64,000 bases of DNA, from positions 45,280 to 109,279 of the forward strand of contig JAHRWA010000001.1 of the NCBI GenBank assembly GCA_019090455.1, written 5' to 3'. The position numbers and the translations under genes are program-made. Positions 17,629 through 27,566 of the stretch are shown in pieces. This DNA is from Pseudomonadales bacterium. Its GTDB lineage: Bacteria; Pseudomonadota; Gammaproteobacteria; Pseudomonadales; DC-out160. Under the pieces are notes generated by a model. The model was not told the DNA's origin. It did no database searches and saw only the letters and a list, made by a program, of their open reading frames with translations. Every line of letters starts with the position of its first letter. Within the stretch, counting starts at the first letter, position 1.

Positions 17629-19341
17629 TTAATGTCCTGTCGTCACGCGATTGACTTCTTCTAAGCTAGTGACACCGTCTTTCACCTTTTTAAGACCGGA
17701 AGCCCTAAGGTCAGGAAAGCCCTCTTTTTTTGCTGCATCACCTATTTCGATGGAATTACCGTTTTCCATGATAATGCGAGCGATGGCGTCTGTTATCTTA
17801 ACGACTTCATATATTCCAACGCGGCCCTTGTAACCTTCCACGCATTTGTCGCACCCCACCGGAGCATAAACGGTGAAAGTGCCAATCTCATCTTCGGTAT
17901 AGCCCGTTTCTAAGAGTGATTCTTTGGGGACATCCAATACCTTTTTACAGCTTTTACATAACCGTCTTGCCAGACGCTGTGCAATGATCAGCGATACGGA
18001 TGTCGCTATGTTAAAGGAGGGCACTCCCATATTACGTAATCGAGTGAGTGTCTCTGGTGCACTGTTGGTGTGTAGAGTCGACAGCACCAAATGCCCTGTT
18101 TGAGCGGCTTTGATAGCGATTTCAGCGGTTTCAAGATCTCGTATTTCCCCTACCATGACTATATCAGGATCTTGTCGTAAAAAAGAGCGTAAAGCTAAGC
18201 CAAAATCCAGACCTACTTTTTTGTTGACGTTGACCTGATTGATTCCTTCGAGGTTGATTTCCACGGGATCTTCAGCTGTTGAGATGTTTCTTTCTGCCGT
18301 ATTGAGAATGTTTAGGCCCGTATAAAGAGAAACCGTTTTACCGCTACCGGTGGGGCCTGTCACTAAAATCATACCTTGAGGGAGATCGAGGGCATGAAGA
18401 AATAGCTGCTTCTGGTCATCTTCATAACCCAAGGCATCAATGCCCAGCTTAGCACTATCAGGATCTAATATTCGCAGTACTACTTTTTCACCGAACAAAG
18501 TAGGTAGCGTATTGACTCGAAAATCGATGGCTCGGTTTTTAGAAATTTTGAGTTTAATACGACCATCCTGAGGGATACGACGTTCGGAAATATCCATCTG
18601 CGACATAACTTTGAGCCTGGCCGCGAGGCGAGGCGCCAGATTTTGAGGTGGTCGTGTGACTTCTCGCAAAATTCCATCCGCTCTGAAACGAATTCGATAA
18701 GTTTTTTCATAGGGCTCAAAATGGATGTCCGAGGCCCCCATTTTTATCGCATCTAGCAATATCTTGTTGATAAACTTTACGATGGGCGCATCATCGGCTG
18801 CGGCTCCCACATCGTCATCTTCTTTGTTCTCATCTACCGCTTCTATATCTAAATCATCAAAATCAGTCTCATCCATATTGAGAGACGTATCTTGGCTATC
18901 GAGGAATTTGTCGATAGCGGTAGCGAGCTTATCTTCTTCACCCAGAACGGCTTCAGTGTTAAGCCCTGTATTGAACTTAATTTCATCAAGTGCTTGAAGA
19001 TTGGTGGGGTCAGATACAGCTAAAAAAAGGCGAGTCCCTCTCTTTGCTAAAGGTAAGGCGTGATGTTTACGGATCAGGTTTTCGCTAACGATATCCTTGG
19101 GTACTGATTCTGAATCAAATGCATCGAGGTCAAATAAAGGAATACCAAACTCTTTTGCCGCAGAAATAGCAACATCTCTGGCTTTTGCCAAGTCGTTTTG
19201 GACTAGGTGTGTGACAAAGGGGGTGCGATTTTTCATCGCAGATTGAACGGCTTCTACCGCAATTTCATGTTCCAAGACATTGTCTGCGACTAAGCTTCTA
19301 GCAAGCCCGCTCAGCGCCGCTGATTCTCCAGTTGATGCCAT
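17629..19341 (-). CDS. pilB: type IV pilus assembly ATPase
   Basis: A 570-residue pilus extension ATPase. It has an N-terminal T2SSE_N (MshEN) domain (about residues 1-150), Walker A GPTGSGKT (near 330), Asp box and Walker B with [12 protein letters not shown], a His box [13 protein letters not shown] and a C-terminal tetracysteine zinc site (CKSC ... CDKC). It is divergent from pilA across a 515-base gap. Confidence 0.98.
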   Translation of the reverse strand: MASTGESAALSGLARSLVADNVLEHEIAVEAVQSAMKNRTPFVTHLVQNDLAKARDVAISAAKEFGIPLFDLDAFDSESVPKDIVSENLIRKHHALPLAKRGTRLFLAVSDPTNLQALDEIKFNTGLNTEAVLGEEDKLATAIDKFLDSQDTSLNMDETDFDDLDIEAVDENKEDDDVGAAADDAPIVKFINKILLDAIKMGASDIHFEPYEKTYRIRFRADGILREVTRPPQNLAPRLAARLKVMSQMDISERRIPQDGRIKLKISKNRAIDFRVNTLPTLFGEKVVLRILDPDSAKLGIDALGYEDDQKQLFLHALDLPQGMILVTGPTGSGKTVSLYTGLNILNTAERNISTAEDPVEINLEGINQVNVNKKVGLDFGLALRSFLRQDPDIVMVGEIRDLETAEIAIKAAQTGHLVLSTLHTNSAPETLTRLRNMGVPSFNIATSVSLIIAQRLARRLCKSCKKVLDVPKESLLETGYTEDEIGTFTVYAPVGCDKCVEGYKGRVGIYEVVKITDAIARIIMENGNSIEIGDAAKKEGFPDLRASGLKKVKDGVTSLEEVNRVTTGH

Positions 19342-19774
19342 TATTTCCTACGCTTCCTCTTGTCTTATGAACCTTATTATTGATTGTAGCCTACGCAGTA
19401 GATTAACCGAAACCCAATTGACAGTGTATCATTTTACCAAATGTAACTTTTATATTATCGAGGGTAACTAGGTTTTTACTGACTGTAACCTTGTGATATG
19501 TCCTAGAAAAAACGTGATGCCTTCGATAAGTAAGCCAACGATTAGGGACACGATTTTGCACTTTTGACGGAGATAAAAATGCTGAATGAAAGGGGGGAAA
19601 CAAAAAAGGTCATGACTGGGATGACGTTAATTGTCAGTTTGTGCCACGTTCAAAGTTTAATCAGAAAGTGAATCTCGAAATAATCAGTCAAATTATTGGC
19701 AATAAAAATTTAGCGCAATATTAATCTTTGAAATGACTCAGTTTTGTATCTTTGTTCTTACTCCCCACCGGTTT

Positions 19775-19790
19775 TGGCATGTTGCCTGCT
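19775..19790 (+). promoter_or_regulatory. sigma-54 promoter of pilA
   Basis: TGGCATGTTGCCTGCT has GG and GC with the spacing of the -24/-12 RpoN promoter. It lies 66 bases before the pilA ATG, consistent with PilS/PilR control of pilA as known in Pseudomonas. The rest of the pilB-pilA gap (19342-19774) is AT-rich with several GTAAC repeats but no gene. Confidence 0.85.
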
Positions 19791-19856
19791 TTATACCCAG
19801 TGAACAAACAAAAAAGGTTTTTAAAATTCGTCGCCAAAGTCCGTTGGAGGTCTATT

Positions 19857-20309
19857 ATGCGTCAGGTACAAAAAGGTTTTACCATGATTGAACTTATGAT
19901 TGTTGTTGCCATTATAGGCATCTTAGCAGCAGTCGCAGTTCCCGCTTATCAAAACTATATACAACGAACCAAAGTGGTTGGTGGTGTCCAAGGCATCTCC
20001 GGTTATAAGTCACATGTGGTTGATTGCTGGGTTTCTGACAATTCATTTGCTGCTTGTGATAGTGGAGCTACAGCGGGTGTTTTACCGGCTAGTATCGCTG
20101 CCGCAGGTGAGATTAATTATGTCAATTCTGTTTCTGCGACAGACGGAACCATTATTGTAGTCACGTCTGGCGTGAATGTAGCCGGTACCGCTATGTTCAT
20201 TACTTTGGTTCCAACAGTCGTGGGCGAGACCAGTGTTGATTGGGCAATGGATGGTACTGGTTGCAGAGACCAGGATGCAGCACGAGGCATCGATTGCTCC
20301 GGTACTTAA
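19857..20309 (+). CDS. pilA: type IV major pilin
   Basis: A 150-residue prepilin with the short leader MRQVQKG followed by [20 protein letters not shown], the class a PilD cleavage site with Glu5. I chose ATG 19857 because GGAGG lies 6 bases upstream and the leader has the right length. The C-terminal disulphide loop is [12 protein letters not shown], ending in SGT, so the last residue is a Thr just after a Ser. In some Pseudomonas groups the terminal Ser is O-glycosylated. The gene is followed by a strong bidirectional terminator and then a TfpZ-like accessory gene. Confidence 0.95.
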   Translation: MRQVQKGFTMIELMIVVAIIGILAAVAVPAYQNYIQRTKVVGGVQGISGYKSHVVDCWVSDNSFAACDSGATAGVLPASIAAAGEINYVNSVSATDGTIIVVTSGVNVAGTAMFITLVPTVVGETSVDWAMDGTGCRDQDAARGIDCSGT

Positions 20310-20329
20310 TAATAGTCATAAATGTATAG

Positions 20330-20393
20330 GCCGTAATTTACAAACAAAAAAAGGAGGCTATTTAGCCTCCTTTTTTTGTTTGTAAATTACGGC
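20330..20393. terminator. perfect 31-bp bidirectional terminator between pilA and tfpZ
   Basis: Arms 20330-20360 and 20363-20393 are exact reverse complements, separated by 2 bases. The GC-rich core GGAGGCTA/TAGCCTCC is flanked by A7 and T7, so it terminates transcription in both directions. The right arm contains the stop codon and last coding bases of the minus-strand gene. Confidence 0.95.
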
Positions 20394-21136
20394 TTCGGCT
20401 TCCTTAAATCATACTTGGGTAAGACATCGATAAACTTCGCGCTCTTTGAATCGATAGCCATATACGCTCCCATATACCGACCGGAGAAACTGATAAATTT
20501 AAGGGTGTCAGCGGTATAACCTTGGTTCAAAATCCAATCGTTAATTAACGCTTTCTTGTGAGGAAAGGATTCTATTAATTCCTCAGTGGTAATCGCCCAA
20601 TCAATGACCGTCTCTGAAAATTCGTTGTAAGGTTTATAGAGGTCGGTTCGATATTGCATTAGGCCATCGCGATGTTGTTTTCTCCGAACATAACTCAGAT
20701 GTTCCTCATCTGTGCCGAAATCGACGTAGATAAGTTTGGGGAAACGTCCTGGAAAATTCTTCAAGACGGAGGCTTCTCGGCCAAATATACCAAACATTTC
20801 GTGAGGTACAGAAAAGATTTTCCGATCTGAATAAATGACGGCAACCGGTCGTTCGCTATAGATCAAACTCAAACCCACAGCAAGACAGGCAAATTGCAGT
20901 AGACCGATTAAAGTTAGGTCTTTCTTTAAACCGCGTTTTCCTTTTTTATAGACGCAAAGAGTGAGTAGTGGTCCGAGTACCATATCCACTCCGGCGACCA
21001 GTTTGATTCCCTCAAGTCCGCCATCGGTGTAGAAGTGAAAATCGGGAAACCAGATGTAGATAATCAGGTACGCAACAATAATAAAAATAACGGTACTGAT
21101 GGCGAGATGGCATAAAAATGCTTTTATTCGATCCAT
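20387..21136 (-). CDS. tfpZ: TfpX/TfpZ-family type IV pilin accessory protein
   Basis: A 249-residue protein. ATG 21136 is chosen because GGAG precedes it at good spacing; longer frames add 26 unlikely residues. It has an N-terminal membrane segment (about residues 10-30), then the family signature YTDGGLEGIKLVAGVDMVLG, two more membrane segments and a soluble C-terminal domain. In Pseudomonas, tfpX, tfpY and tfpZ lie next to pilA alleles, and their products affect pilin assembly or function of particular pilin groups. Here it converges on pilA, sharing its terminator. Whether X, Y or Z fits best cannot be settled without an alignment. Confidence 0.85.
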   Translation of the reverse strand: MDRIKAFLCHLAISTVIFIIVAYLIIYIWFPDFHFYTDGGLEGIKLVAGVDMVLGPLLTLCVYKKGKRGLKKDLTLIGLLQFACLAVGLSLIYSERPVAVIYSDRKIFSVPHEMFGIFGREASVLKNFPGRFPKLIYVDFGTDEEHLSYVRRKQHRDGLMQYRTDLYKPYNEFSETVIDWAITTEELIESFPHKKALINDWILNQGYTADTLKFISFSGRYMGAYMAIDSKSAKFIDVLPKYDLRKPKP

Positions 21137-21439
21137 TGTCGTTTCTCCGCTTGATCTACTCATATCCGATTTTAAATTGACTCTGTTTGGGAGCGACCCT
21201 GTTGTAGAAAGCACGTAATTAAAAAATACGGTTTTAGGGAGTTACCTAATTAGAGTCAGTCGATGTAAATAGATATTTTAGCAGAGGTTTTCGAAAGCGA
21301 AATGTTGTGAATCGCTGATTTAAAGCCGAAAGCTGCATGACTTTCTATGGTCTAGACTAAAGTTTTAATTCCATTTCTATATATTTTCAAGAGGAATATC
21401 GCCATACAAACCCGTACCCTCAACGCTAATCTTGCGATT

Positions 21440-23365
21440 TTGTGCACTTTGGTTTTATGTGTCACGGGTGTGTATTGGCTGGGCTTGGATAGCGGCTTTA
21501 TCCTAGACGATAGTGCAAATCTCTATGCTCTTGGCGATATCACAATCGGTGAAATATCGATACTTGATTTTGTCAGTAATGGCCAGGCAGGTCCAGGTGG
21601 TCGGCCAATATCACTTTTTAGTTTCGCAATTCAGCATGCTAGCTGGCCAGATCAGCCACAATTTTTTAAATTCGTCAATTTATTCATTCATTTGATGAAT
21701 ATGGTTTTTCTTTTTTTTATCGCCAAAATAATCGGTGGATATCTGGGGTTGTCCGTTAAGCAGGGTCTGGCTGTGGCTAGTGTTGCGACGCTATGGTGGG
21801 GGATACATCCATTACATATGTCATCCGTATTGTATGTGATTCAGCGGATGAATTTGCTCAGTCACTTTTTCATATTAGCGACTCTGTTGGCCTATCTCAA
21901 TATGAGAAAGCGGATGATAGGGGGAGAGAGCTTTTTCGCCTTTATGCTCCTCGGTACAACGGTGTTGATTGGAATTATCTTCGCAGTTTTGAGCAAAGAG
22001 AATGGTGTACTGATACCCGCATTCTTACTGGCTATTGAATTCTCATTTTTCTATCATCACGCCAATCGTCGTCAAGTGGTTTATTGGCGATTAGTGCGAT
22101 GGGTGATTTTGGCAATGCCACTTTTATTCTTAGTGGGGTATTTGATTTGGACTCGGCAATCAATGATGGATGCCTATGCACATCGTGACTTTACGATGTC
22201 TGAACGTGTACTGACGCAAAGTCGTGTACTTTGGATGTATGTGCAGTCAATCTTTTTTCCCATTAGCGGTCAATATGGTGTGGTCCATGACAATGTCACG
22301 ATCTCTCACTCGCTGTTTAATCCAATTAGTACTCTATTTTCGGTGCTATCTTGGATTGTCATTGTCGTACTGGCGGTGGTGTTGGGTGTAGTACAAAAAC
22401 GCTATGTTGTTTTGAGTTTCGCGGTCTTCTTTTTTCTGGCAGGTCACGTTTTAGAATCCACTGTCATACCACTAGAATTATATTTTGAACATCGCAATTA
22501 CCTAGCGTCTTTTGGATTGATCTACGCGTTGTGTTGGCTCTTGTGGTTAGAGTCAAAAGCATTGAGTTCATTATTGAATGGATTGAAGAAAGGTCTGCTT
22601 ATTTGTTTGATAGCTATATTTTCTTTGGTGTCGGTTGATGTTGCAAGATTATGGGCTAATCCCACAGAGCAAGCGTTTGCATGGGCCATGCAAAGTCCTG
22701 ACTCCCTCAGAGCGAATCAATATTTATTCGGGGTAATTTCCAAGGGTGGACAAAGAGAGCTTGCCAATAAACTGAATGAAAAAATGATGCTCAATTGGCC
22801 CAAAGCGGGTTTGAGTTATATTAGAAAAATAAGGTATTTGTGTAATGCTCCTGACTCTTCCCTTGATAGAGAAATATCAACGCAGACGGAGTTAATGGAA
22901 AAGATAGCATCAGCTAAAATCACTCGCTGGGAATTAAGGGAGCTGAAAGGTTTTATCATAAAAGAGAATGGGCAAGGTGGCTGCCAGGGTTTACCGGAGT
23001 CTACCATTTTAGCGCTGTTTGATGCGTTAACCGAATCCTTGTCTCAGGCTGCAGGGACTAACGAAAACGATGATCGAACCGTTGCGACAAGGATCGAATT
23101 ATACGAGTTAGTGGGACGCTACTACTTTTCTGAAGGTCGCTACCATGAAGCGATAGAGGCTTGGCAACAATCTTTTCATCAAAAACCTAGCGCTATGATT
23201 GCCTACTTTATGGCGTATAGTTTTCACAAGGTCGGGGAAAGGGACAAAGCCTCTAATTCCTTGCGTGCAGCGAAGGAGCAGTTAAAAACAGATGCGGCTG
23301 GGTATGATCGAAAAATGCGAAAATTGGAAGCGCTGGAAGTCTTATTGAAAGGGTCGGCATTGTGA
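21440..23365 (+). CDS. GT-C-like multi-pass membrane protein with C-terminal TPRs (copy 1)
   Basis: At least 641 residues: about ten membrane segments to residue ~410, then a helical TPR-like tail (ELVGRYYFSEGRYHEAIEAW near 555). An early loop has FILDDSANLY, the position of the catalytic acidic residue in GT-C glycosyltransferases. It shares GRPISLFSFA, SSVLYVIQRM, LSKENGVL and ELYFEHRNY with the next gene. It resembles TMTC-like or pilin O-glycosyltransferase-type proteins, and its place beside pilA suggests pilin glycosylation (inferred). The start is unclear: TTG 21440 has no ribosome site, while the frame is open upstream and an AAGAGG at 21389-21394 points to an ATA codon at 21404. Confidence 0.75.
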   Translation: MCTLVLCVTGVYWLGLDSGFILDDSANLYALGDITIGEISILDFVSNGQAGPGGRPISLFSFAIQHASWPDQPQFFKFVNLFIHLMNMVFLFFIAKIIGGYLGLSVKQGLAVASVATLWWGIHPLHMSSVLYVIQRMNLLSHFFILATLLAYLNMRKRMIGGESFFAFMLLGTTVLIGIIFAVLSKENGVLIPAFLLAIEFSFFYHHANRRQVVYWRLVRWVILAMPLLFLVGYLIWTRQSMMDAYAHRDFTMSERVLTQSRVLWMYVQSIFFPISGQYGVVHDNVTISHSLFNPISTLFSVLSWIVIVVLAVVLGVVQKRYVVLSFAVFFFLAGHVLESTVIPLELYFEHRNYLASFGLIYALCWLLWLESKALSSLLNGLKKGLLICLIAIFSLVSVDVARLWANPTEQAFAWAMQSPDSLRANQYLFGVISKGGQRELANKLNEKMMLNWPKAGLSYIRKIRYLCNAPDSSLDREISTQTELMEKIASAKITRWELRELKGFIIKENGQGGCQGLPESTILALFDALTESLSQAAGTNENDDRTVATRIELYELVGRYYFSEGRYHEAIEAWQQSFHQKPSAMIAYFMAYSFHKVGERDKASNSLRAAKEQLKTDAAGYDRKMRKLEALEVLLKGSAL

Positions 23366-25341
23366 GTTTTTTCGCTAGGATTTCAAATCTAGTCCCGCGG
23401 AATATGTTGGTACCGCCGTTTCTGTTATCGCCGATTTTGTTATCGATAGTGTTACCGATGTTGATACTAATGCTAGTGGCATTGGGGCTGTATTATTCCG
23501 GTATCAAATCTCTAATGTTATTGGATGACAATCACAATTTAAAGTATCTAAAGTTCGTCGATGGGGGTCTATTTAGTCACGATTTTTGGCGTTTTGTGAT
23601 GGGAGGCGATGCGGGTCCTACCGGTCGCCCAGTTTCGTTATTGTCTTTTGCTTTGCAGTCTGCACATTGGCCTGATCCAATGCAGTTTAAGCTAGTCAAT
23701 ATTGTCATCCACGGTGTGAATGCAATTTTGGTGTTCCTACTGGTAGATTCCGTTGGACGTATTCTTGGGCGACATAAAAAAGAAACGCGATTAATTTCAT
23801 TCTGTATTGCTCTCCTTTGGTTGGTCCACCCGATTCATATCACCAGCGTACTGTACGTCATTCAGCGGATGACTTCTTTGGCTGCGATGTTTGGCTTAAT
23901 CGCATGCTTGATTTATATGAAGCTGATTTCGCGTTTGATTTTTGAGTCTCGTCAGCCCTCTTTTTTTGGGATAGCGGCAGTTCTGTTTTTTCTCCTGTGT
24001 TCTATTTTGAGTAAGGAAAACGGCTTGCTTTTTAGTGCCTACATTCTTTGCATCGAATTTCTGATTCAGGGCCGATACTCTCCAAATTCACGAGTACGGC
24101 TGTTAAGAATGTTTGCGGGATATTTACCTCTGCTATTAATAAGCGGCTATTTCTTATTTACCTTTGGTCATGTATTAGAAAATTATGAGAGTCGAGGTTT
24201 TTCAATGGCTGAAAGGCTGATGACTGAATCGAGAGTTATGTGGACGTATGTGTCCGCGATAATGCTACCGAGTTTTGGTAAGTATGGTTTATTCCATGAT
24301 GATACGGTTATTTCTCATGGGTTATTGGATCCCGCGACGACTTTAATTTCCTGTCTTGCTTGGGTGGCAATGTTGGGAAGTTTATGGGTATCGAAGATTC
24401 CCAGAATAATTCGTTTTTGTGTGCTGTGGTTTCTGGCTGGGCATATGTTGGAATCTACCTTTATTAGTTTGGAAATCTATTTTGAGCACCGAAATTACGC
24501 CCCTTCAATGGGGCTTATTACATTACTTGTAGTGGGTTTTTTCAGTCTATCAAATGTTATGGCTAAGCGATTATCTGATAATTTCGGAAGTCCAAGCAAA
24601 TACGGTTTTCTATTTTTATTTCTGATGAATAGCGTGATGATTACGATGGGTGATGTGAAACTATGGTCAATGCCGTTAAAGCAAGCTTACGTCTGGGCCG
24701 ATGAGCATCCAGGCTCCTATCGAGTCAGAGAAATGTTAGTGAATAGGTTATTTTTGGCGGAGAGATACGAGAAAGTCCAAGAGCAGCTACAGCATATCAT
24801 TCAACAATGGCCAAATAAGGGGCGGACTTATATAAGTCTAGTCGCGATCTCTTGTCGATTGCATGCCCAGCCACCAGCCTTGGAACGACTAATACCAGGG
24901 TTGAATATGGCGTATATCGATTCAAATGGATTCGATATTTTACGATTATTGGTGGCTTCGAGAATGAGGGGAGACTGTGATTCGGTAGATAGTGAATACC
25001 TGCAAGAATTATTGTCGAGTATTTTAGATCATAAAACATCAGCAGATGTTCAGCACTTGGCGATGTCGATGAAGGGGCAACTCTATTACTACGATGGAAA
25101 CCCCGATCGAGGGCGGCAATTCTTGATTGATTCATACACCTCTGCTCGCGAAGATGAGAAACTAAACGTCCTCTTAGTGCATGCCATATCGTTAGTGAAT
25201 TATGGAGACAAGAAGGAGGCGAAAGTGATTTTGAGTCGAATTAAGCAGAGCGATCAGTGGCATCACTTTAGTTCAGAACCGATTATGTTGAGTTCACTGC
25301 AAGCCCTTGAGTCTGCCATTGGTGAGAAAAATAAACTCTAA
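23362..25341 (+). CDS. GT-C-like multi-pass membrane protein with C-terminal TPRs (copy 2)
   Basis: A 659-residue paralogue of the preceding gene. It starts with GTG 23362 in a 4-base overlap with that gene's stop codon, so the pair is translationally coupled. The same layout is present: an acidic pair in the first loop (LMLLDDNHNLKY), GRPVSLLSFALQ, TSVLYVIQRM, LSKENGLL, HMLESTFISLEIYFEHRNY, then a helical repeat tail. It is probably a membrane glycosyltransferase that uses a lipid-linked donor on the periplasmic side. Its final bases overlap the convergent DUF4105 gene by 4 bases. Confidence 0.75.
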   Translation: MSFFARISNLVPRNMLVPPFLLSPILLSIVLPMLILMLVALGLYYSGIKSLMLLDDNHNLKYLKFVDGGLFSHDFWRFVMGGDAGPTGRPVSLLSFALQSAHWPDPMQFKLVNIVIHGVNAILVFLLVDSVGRILGRHKKETRLISFCIALLWLVHPIHITSVLYVIQRMTSLAAMFGLIACLIYMKLISRLIFESRQPSFFGIAAVLFFLLCSILSKENGLLFSAYILCIEFLIQGRYSPNSRVRLLRMFAGYLPLLLISGYFLFTFGHVLENYESRGFSMAERLMTESRVMWTYVSAIMLPSFGKYGLFHDDTVISHGLLDPATTLISCLAWVAMLGSLWVSKIPRIIRFCVLWFLAGHMLESTFISLEIYFEHRNYAPSMGLITLLVVGFFSLSNVMAKRLSDNFGSPSKYGFLFLFLMNSVMITMGDVKLWSMPLKQAYVWADEHPGSYRVREMLVNRLFLAERYEKVQEQLQHIIQQWPNKGRTYISLVAISCRLHAQPPALERLIPGLNMAYIDSNGFDILRLLVASRMRGDCDSVDSEYLQELLSSILDHKTSADVQHLAMSMKGQLYYYDGNPDRGRQFLIDSYTSAREDEKLNVLLVHAISLVNYGDKKEAKVILSRIKQSDQWHHFSSEPIMLSSLQALESAIGEKNKL

Positions 25342-27296
25342 AAATGGATTATCCCGCCCAACTCTGTATGCCAAACACCACTATTGTCGTGGCTAATTCC
25401 CGTGTGCTGTTTATTATATTCTGCTTTGAATCGAATGCTCGAATTACGTGATAGAGGAAAGTTGATACCCGTCTCCACTTTTGTTCTCGATGTAGAATTT
25501 TCAACAAAATTATCGTAGTCAAAATGTAGCAGAAAGGTATTGTGGCTGAATCGGCCCAAATTAAAATAACGAATGAAACCGATATTGATGCCGAGGGCCA
25601 AGGCAATATCGCGATTAAACTCTCTATGGCGTTCGGTGCGTATAGTGGCGAGTGAATAAAGTAGATGTGAGTGGCCTAAGGAATAAGTGCGCCCTAATCC
25701 ACCATCGAGATACCAGCGTAGGCTGTTGCTGCCGGAAGTGGCTATCCTTTCAGTGCCCAATCGTATTTCCCATGATTTGGGTTTGAGGAATTCGGTGCGA
25801 GGGGAGAAAGATTTAATTTCCAGTATGCTAAAAGCCGTCAATTCAAAATCCTTTGATTCAATCTGCTGCCATTGGCTTTCGAGAAAGTTTATCGCTGCCC
25901 CTTTGAGATAGCCTTCACTGTTGTCCAGCAGCTGGTGGTACGCTGGGCGGTAGGTGAAATTGATTGTGTTTTGATGATCCATACGGCCGGTACTCAGGGA
26001 CAAGGTCTGAGAATTATGGCCAAATTCGGGCCGTGTAGGAGGCTCTATATCGATATCCAGTTGCGCTTTAATTCGACTTCGCCTTTTCAATAAGGCAAAG
26101 GAGACTTTGCTCAAGTGTGGATCTCGCCCTTTTATGCGTTGAGCCCGATAGCGGACGACTTTGTAGGTGGAGGAAAGTACGAGCACTTTTCTCTTTTCAT
26201 TTAGCTGCAAAAAGGAAGGGCTATCCAGTGTATTGGGGTTTTCTAAAATACGATGGACGATGAATTTCTCATCATTGGTTAGCTTATTTTCTAGATATTC
26301 AAGTTCTGTTGCAGCGGATGCTCGGTAGTTTACCGTTTCCACTAGGCCCGCATTTTTTACCGCTTTTACTGTGTCGGCGGGAATGGCTCGCCACTGAAAT
26401 TGCGAGGTTAAATCGATCCCTGGCCGAGCGACTTCTAGAATGCTCAATAGTCGATATGAGCAGTTTTCTTTGAAAAAGAAATAATCAAAATTAGTGCGCT
26501 TGAGTTCCCAGACGTGCTCCATTAATCGATTGATTTCGGGTTTCGTTAAGTTTAGGGCGTATTCCCATACGTCTCTGTTTTCAATGCGGCCATAATTTTT
26601 CACTTTGGTGTGATACAGAGGAAGACTAAAATAACCCGGATAGCCGCCAAAAATGCCTTTGAAGGCGTATGTGATCTCACCATCTTTTTCACTGGTATCC
26701 GCTGAATAATTTAGCGCGTACGATAGTAGTTTTGACTGGGATTCCGATGCGGGAGGATCCAAACGAAATAAAGTGTGGCCAAACATGGAAGAAGGGCTAT
26801 TTAAATAGGATGCAGGAAACGCCAATACAGCGGATTCAATATTGAGTTGTTCACGCCATGCCTGATATTCAGGGCACTGTTTGTTGATATCGTGCAATGT
26901 GTGAAAAGCGTTTGGAAGCGATAGCTGATCTGACAGCCAATGATATCGAGCGACAAACTGACAATAGGCTGGGGATGGGTTGGTTGTAACATTGCTTGCA
27001 GTTATGGCAGTGATGTCGGTGAAAAACGAATCAATGTTTTTGAGCATTTCGTCCTTGGGATTTGTTTTACCTTTTTCGGCTAGAAAAAAACTGGGATCAT
27101 CCACTTCGCTTTTATAACCTCTACCCAAGAGTACCGGCTTATAGTGCAGCAGATTGAGCCATGCTTGATGGGTGTAGAGTTTTTTTGATATGGCGAGATT
27201 TTGGAGTTCTTGGGAGAATGGCGAGCTGGAAACTTGAGCAATAGAATTGAGTGGGAGTAGAGCCAAAAGGAGGAAAAAGGAAAATCGAAAACGCAT
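25338..27296 (-). CDS. DUF4105 (Lnb N-terminal-like) exported protein
   Basis: A 652-residue protein with a clear signal peptide (MRFRFSFFLLLALLPLNSIA). The DUF4105 domain spans about residues 120-330, with the hallmark ASYLNSPSSMFGHTLFRLDPP region, GIFGGYPGYFSLPLYH and FFFKENCSYRLL, which hold conserved Ser/His and Cys residues. The C-terminal 300 residues are rich in beta strands and could form an outer-membrane or surface domain. The family has no settled function. It lies between the GT-C pair and a DUF3015 gene. Confidence 0.85.
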   Translation of the reverse strand: MRFRFSFFLLLALLPLNSIAQVSSSPFSQELQNLAISKKLYTHQAWLNLLHYKPVLLGRGYKSEVDDPSFFLAEKGKTNPKDEMLKNIDSFFTDITAITASNVTTNPSPAYCQFVARYHWLSDQLSLPNAFHTLHDINKQCPEYQAWREQLNIESAVLAFPASYLNSPSSMFGHTLFRLDPPASESQSKLLSYALNYSADTSEKDGEITYAFKGIFGGYPGYFSLPLYHTKVKNYGRIENRDVWEYALNLTKPEINRLMEHVWELKRTNFDYFFFKENCSYRLLSILEVARPGIDLTSQFQWRAIPADTVKAVKNAGLVETVNYRASAATELEYLENKLTNDEKFIVHRILENPNTLDSPSFLQLNEKRKVLVLSSTYKVVRYRAQRIKGRDPHLSKVSFALLKRRSRIKAQLDIDIEPPTRPEFGHNSQTLSLSTGRMDHQNTINFTYRPAYHQLLDNSEGYLKGAAINFLESQWQQIESKDFELTAFSILEIKSFSPRTEFLKPKSWEIRLGTERIATSGSNSLRWYLDGGLGRTYSLGHSHLLYSLATIRTERHREFNRDIALALGINIGFIRYFNLGRFSHNTFLLHFDYDNFVENSTSRTKVETGINFPLSRNSSIRFKAEYNKQHTGISHDNSGVWHTELGGIIHF

Positions 27297-27334
27297 CTAT
27301 TTCTACTTGTTCTGCTTCGTTTGAGTTTTATACC

Positions 27335-27400
27335 GCAGTGGTTGTATTTACGGTATGTAGTGGTTGTGTTTATGGTATGCAGTGATTTTTGATTAAGGTA
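27335..27400. repeat. three-unit 22-bp degenerate tandem repeat
   Basis: Units at 27335, 27357 and 27379. The first two (beginning gcagtggttgtattta and gtagtggttgtgttta) differ at a few bases and the third is more diverged. They lie just upstream of the DUF4105 gene start (27296, minus strand). Confidence 0.7.
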
Positions 27401-27429
27401 GCAAGGTAGCAGCATTGTTGATTAATAGA

Positions 27430-27468
27430 AAAGCGCCTGGCAAGTATAGAAACCTGACCAGGCGCTTT
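27430..27468 (-). terminator. terminator of the DUF3015 gene
   Basis: AAAGCGCCTGG at 27430-27440 pairs perfectly with CCAGGCGCTTT at 27458-27468 around a 17-base loop. On the minus strand it is followed by further T residues. It lies about 100 bases after the DUF3015 stop codon. Confidence 0.85.
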
Positions 27469-27566
27469 AATTTAACCCTTCTAGATAATCAGTACCGTTC
27501 TAAATCTAATTATCAGTTTTAGACTTGTTTAACTCGTTATAGACAGTCGATTATCTGAAATGGATA

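Noticed and set aside
19403..19603. 66-codon frame in the pilB-pilA gap
   Set aside because: No ribosome site, no protein-like pattern, and it lies in the regulatory gap of pilA.
27080..27415. 111-codon frame overlapping the start of the DUF4105 gene
   Set aside because: It is on the same strand in another frame, His/Ser/Tyr-rich, and the DUF4105 gene has a signal peptide and clear domain.
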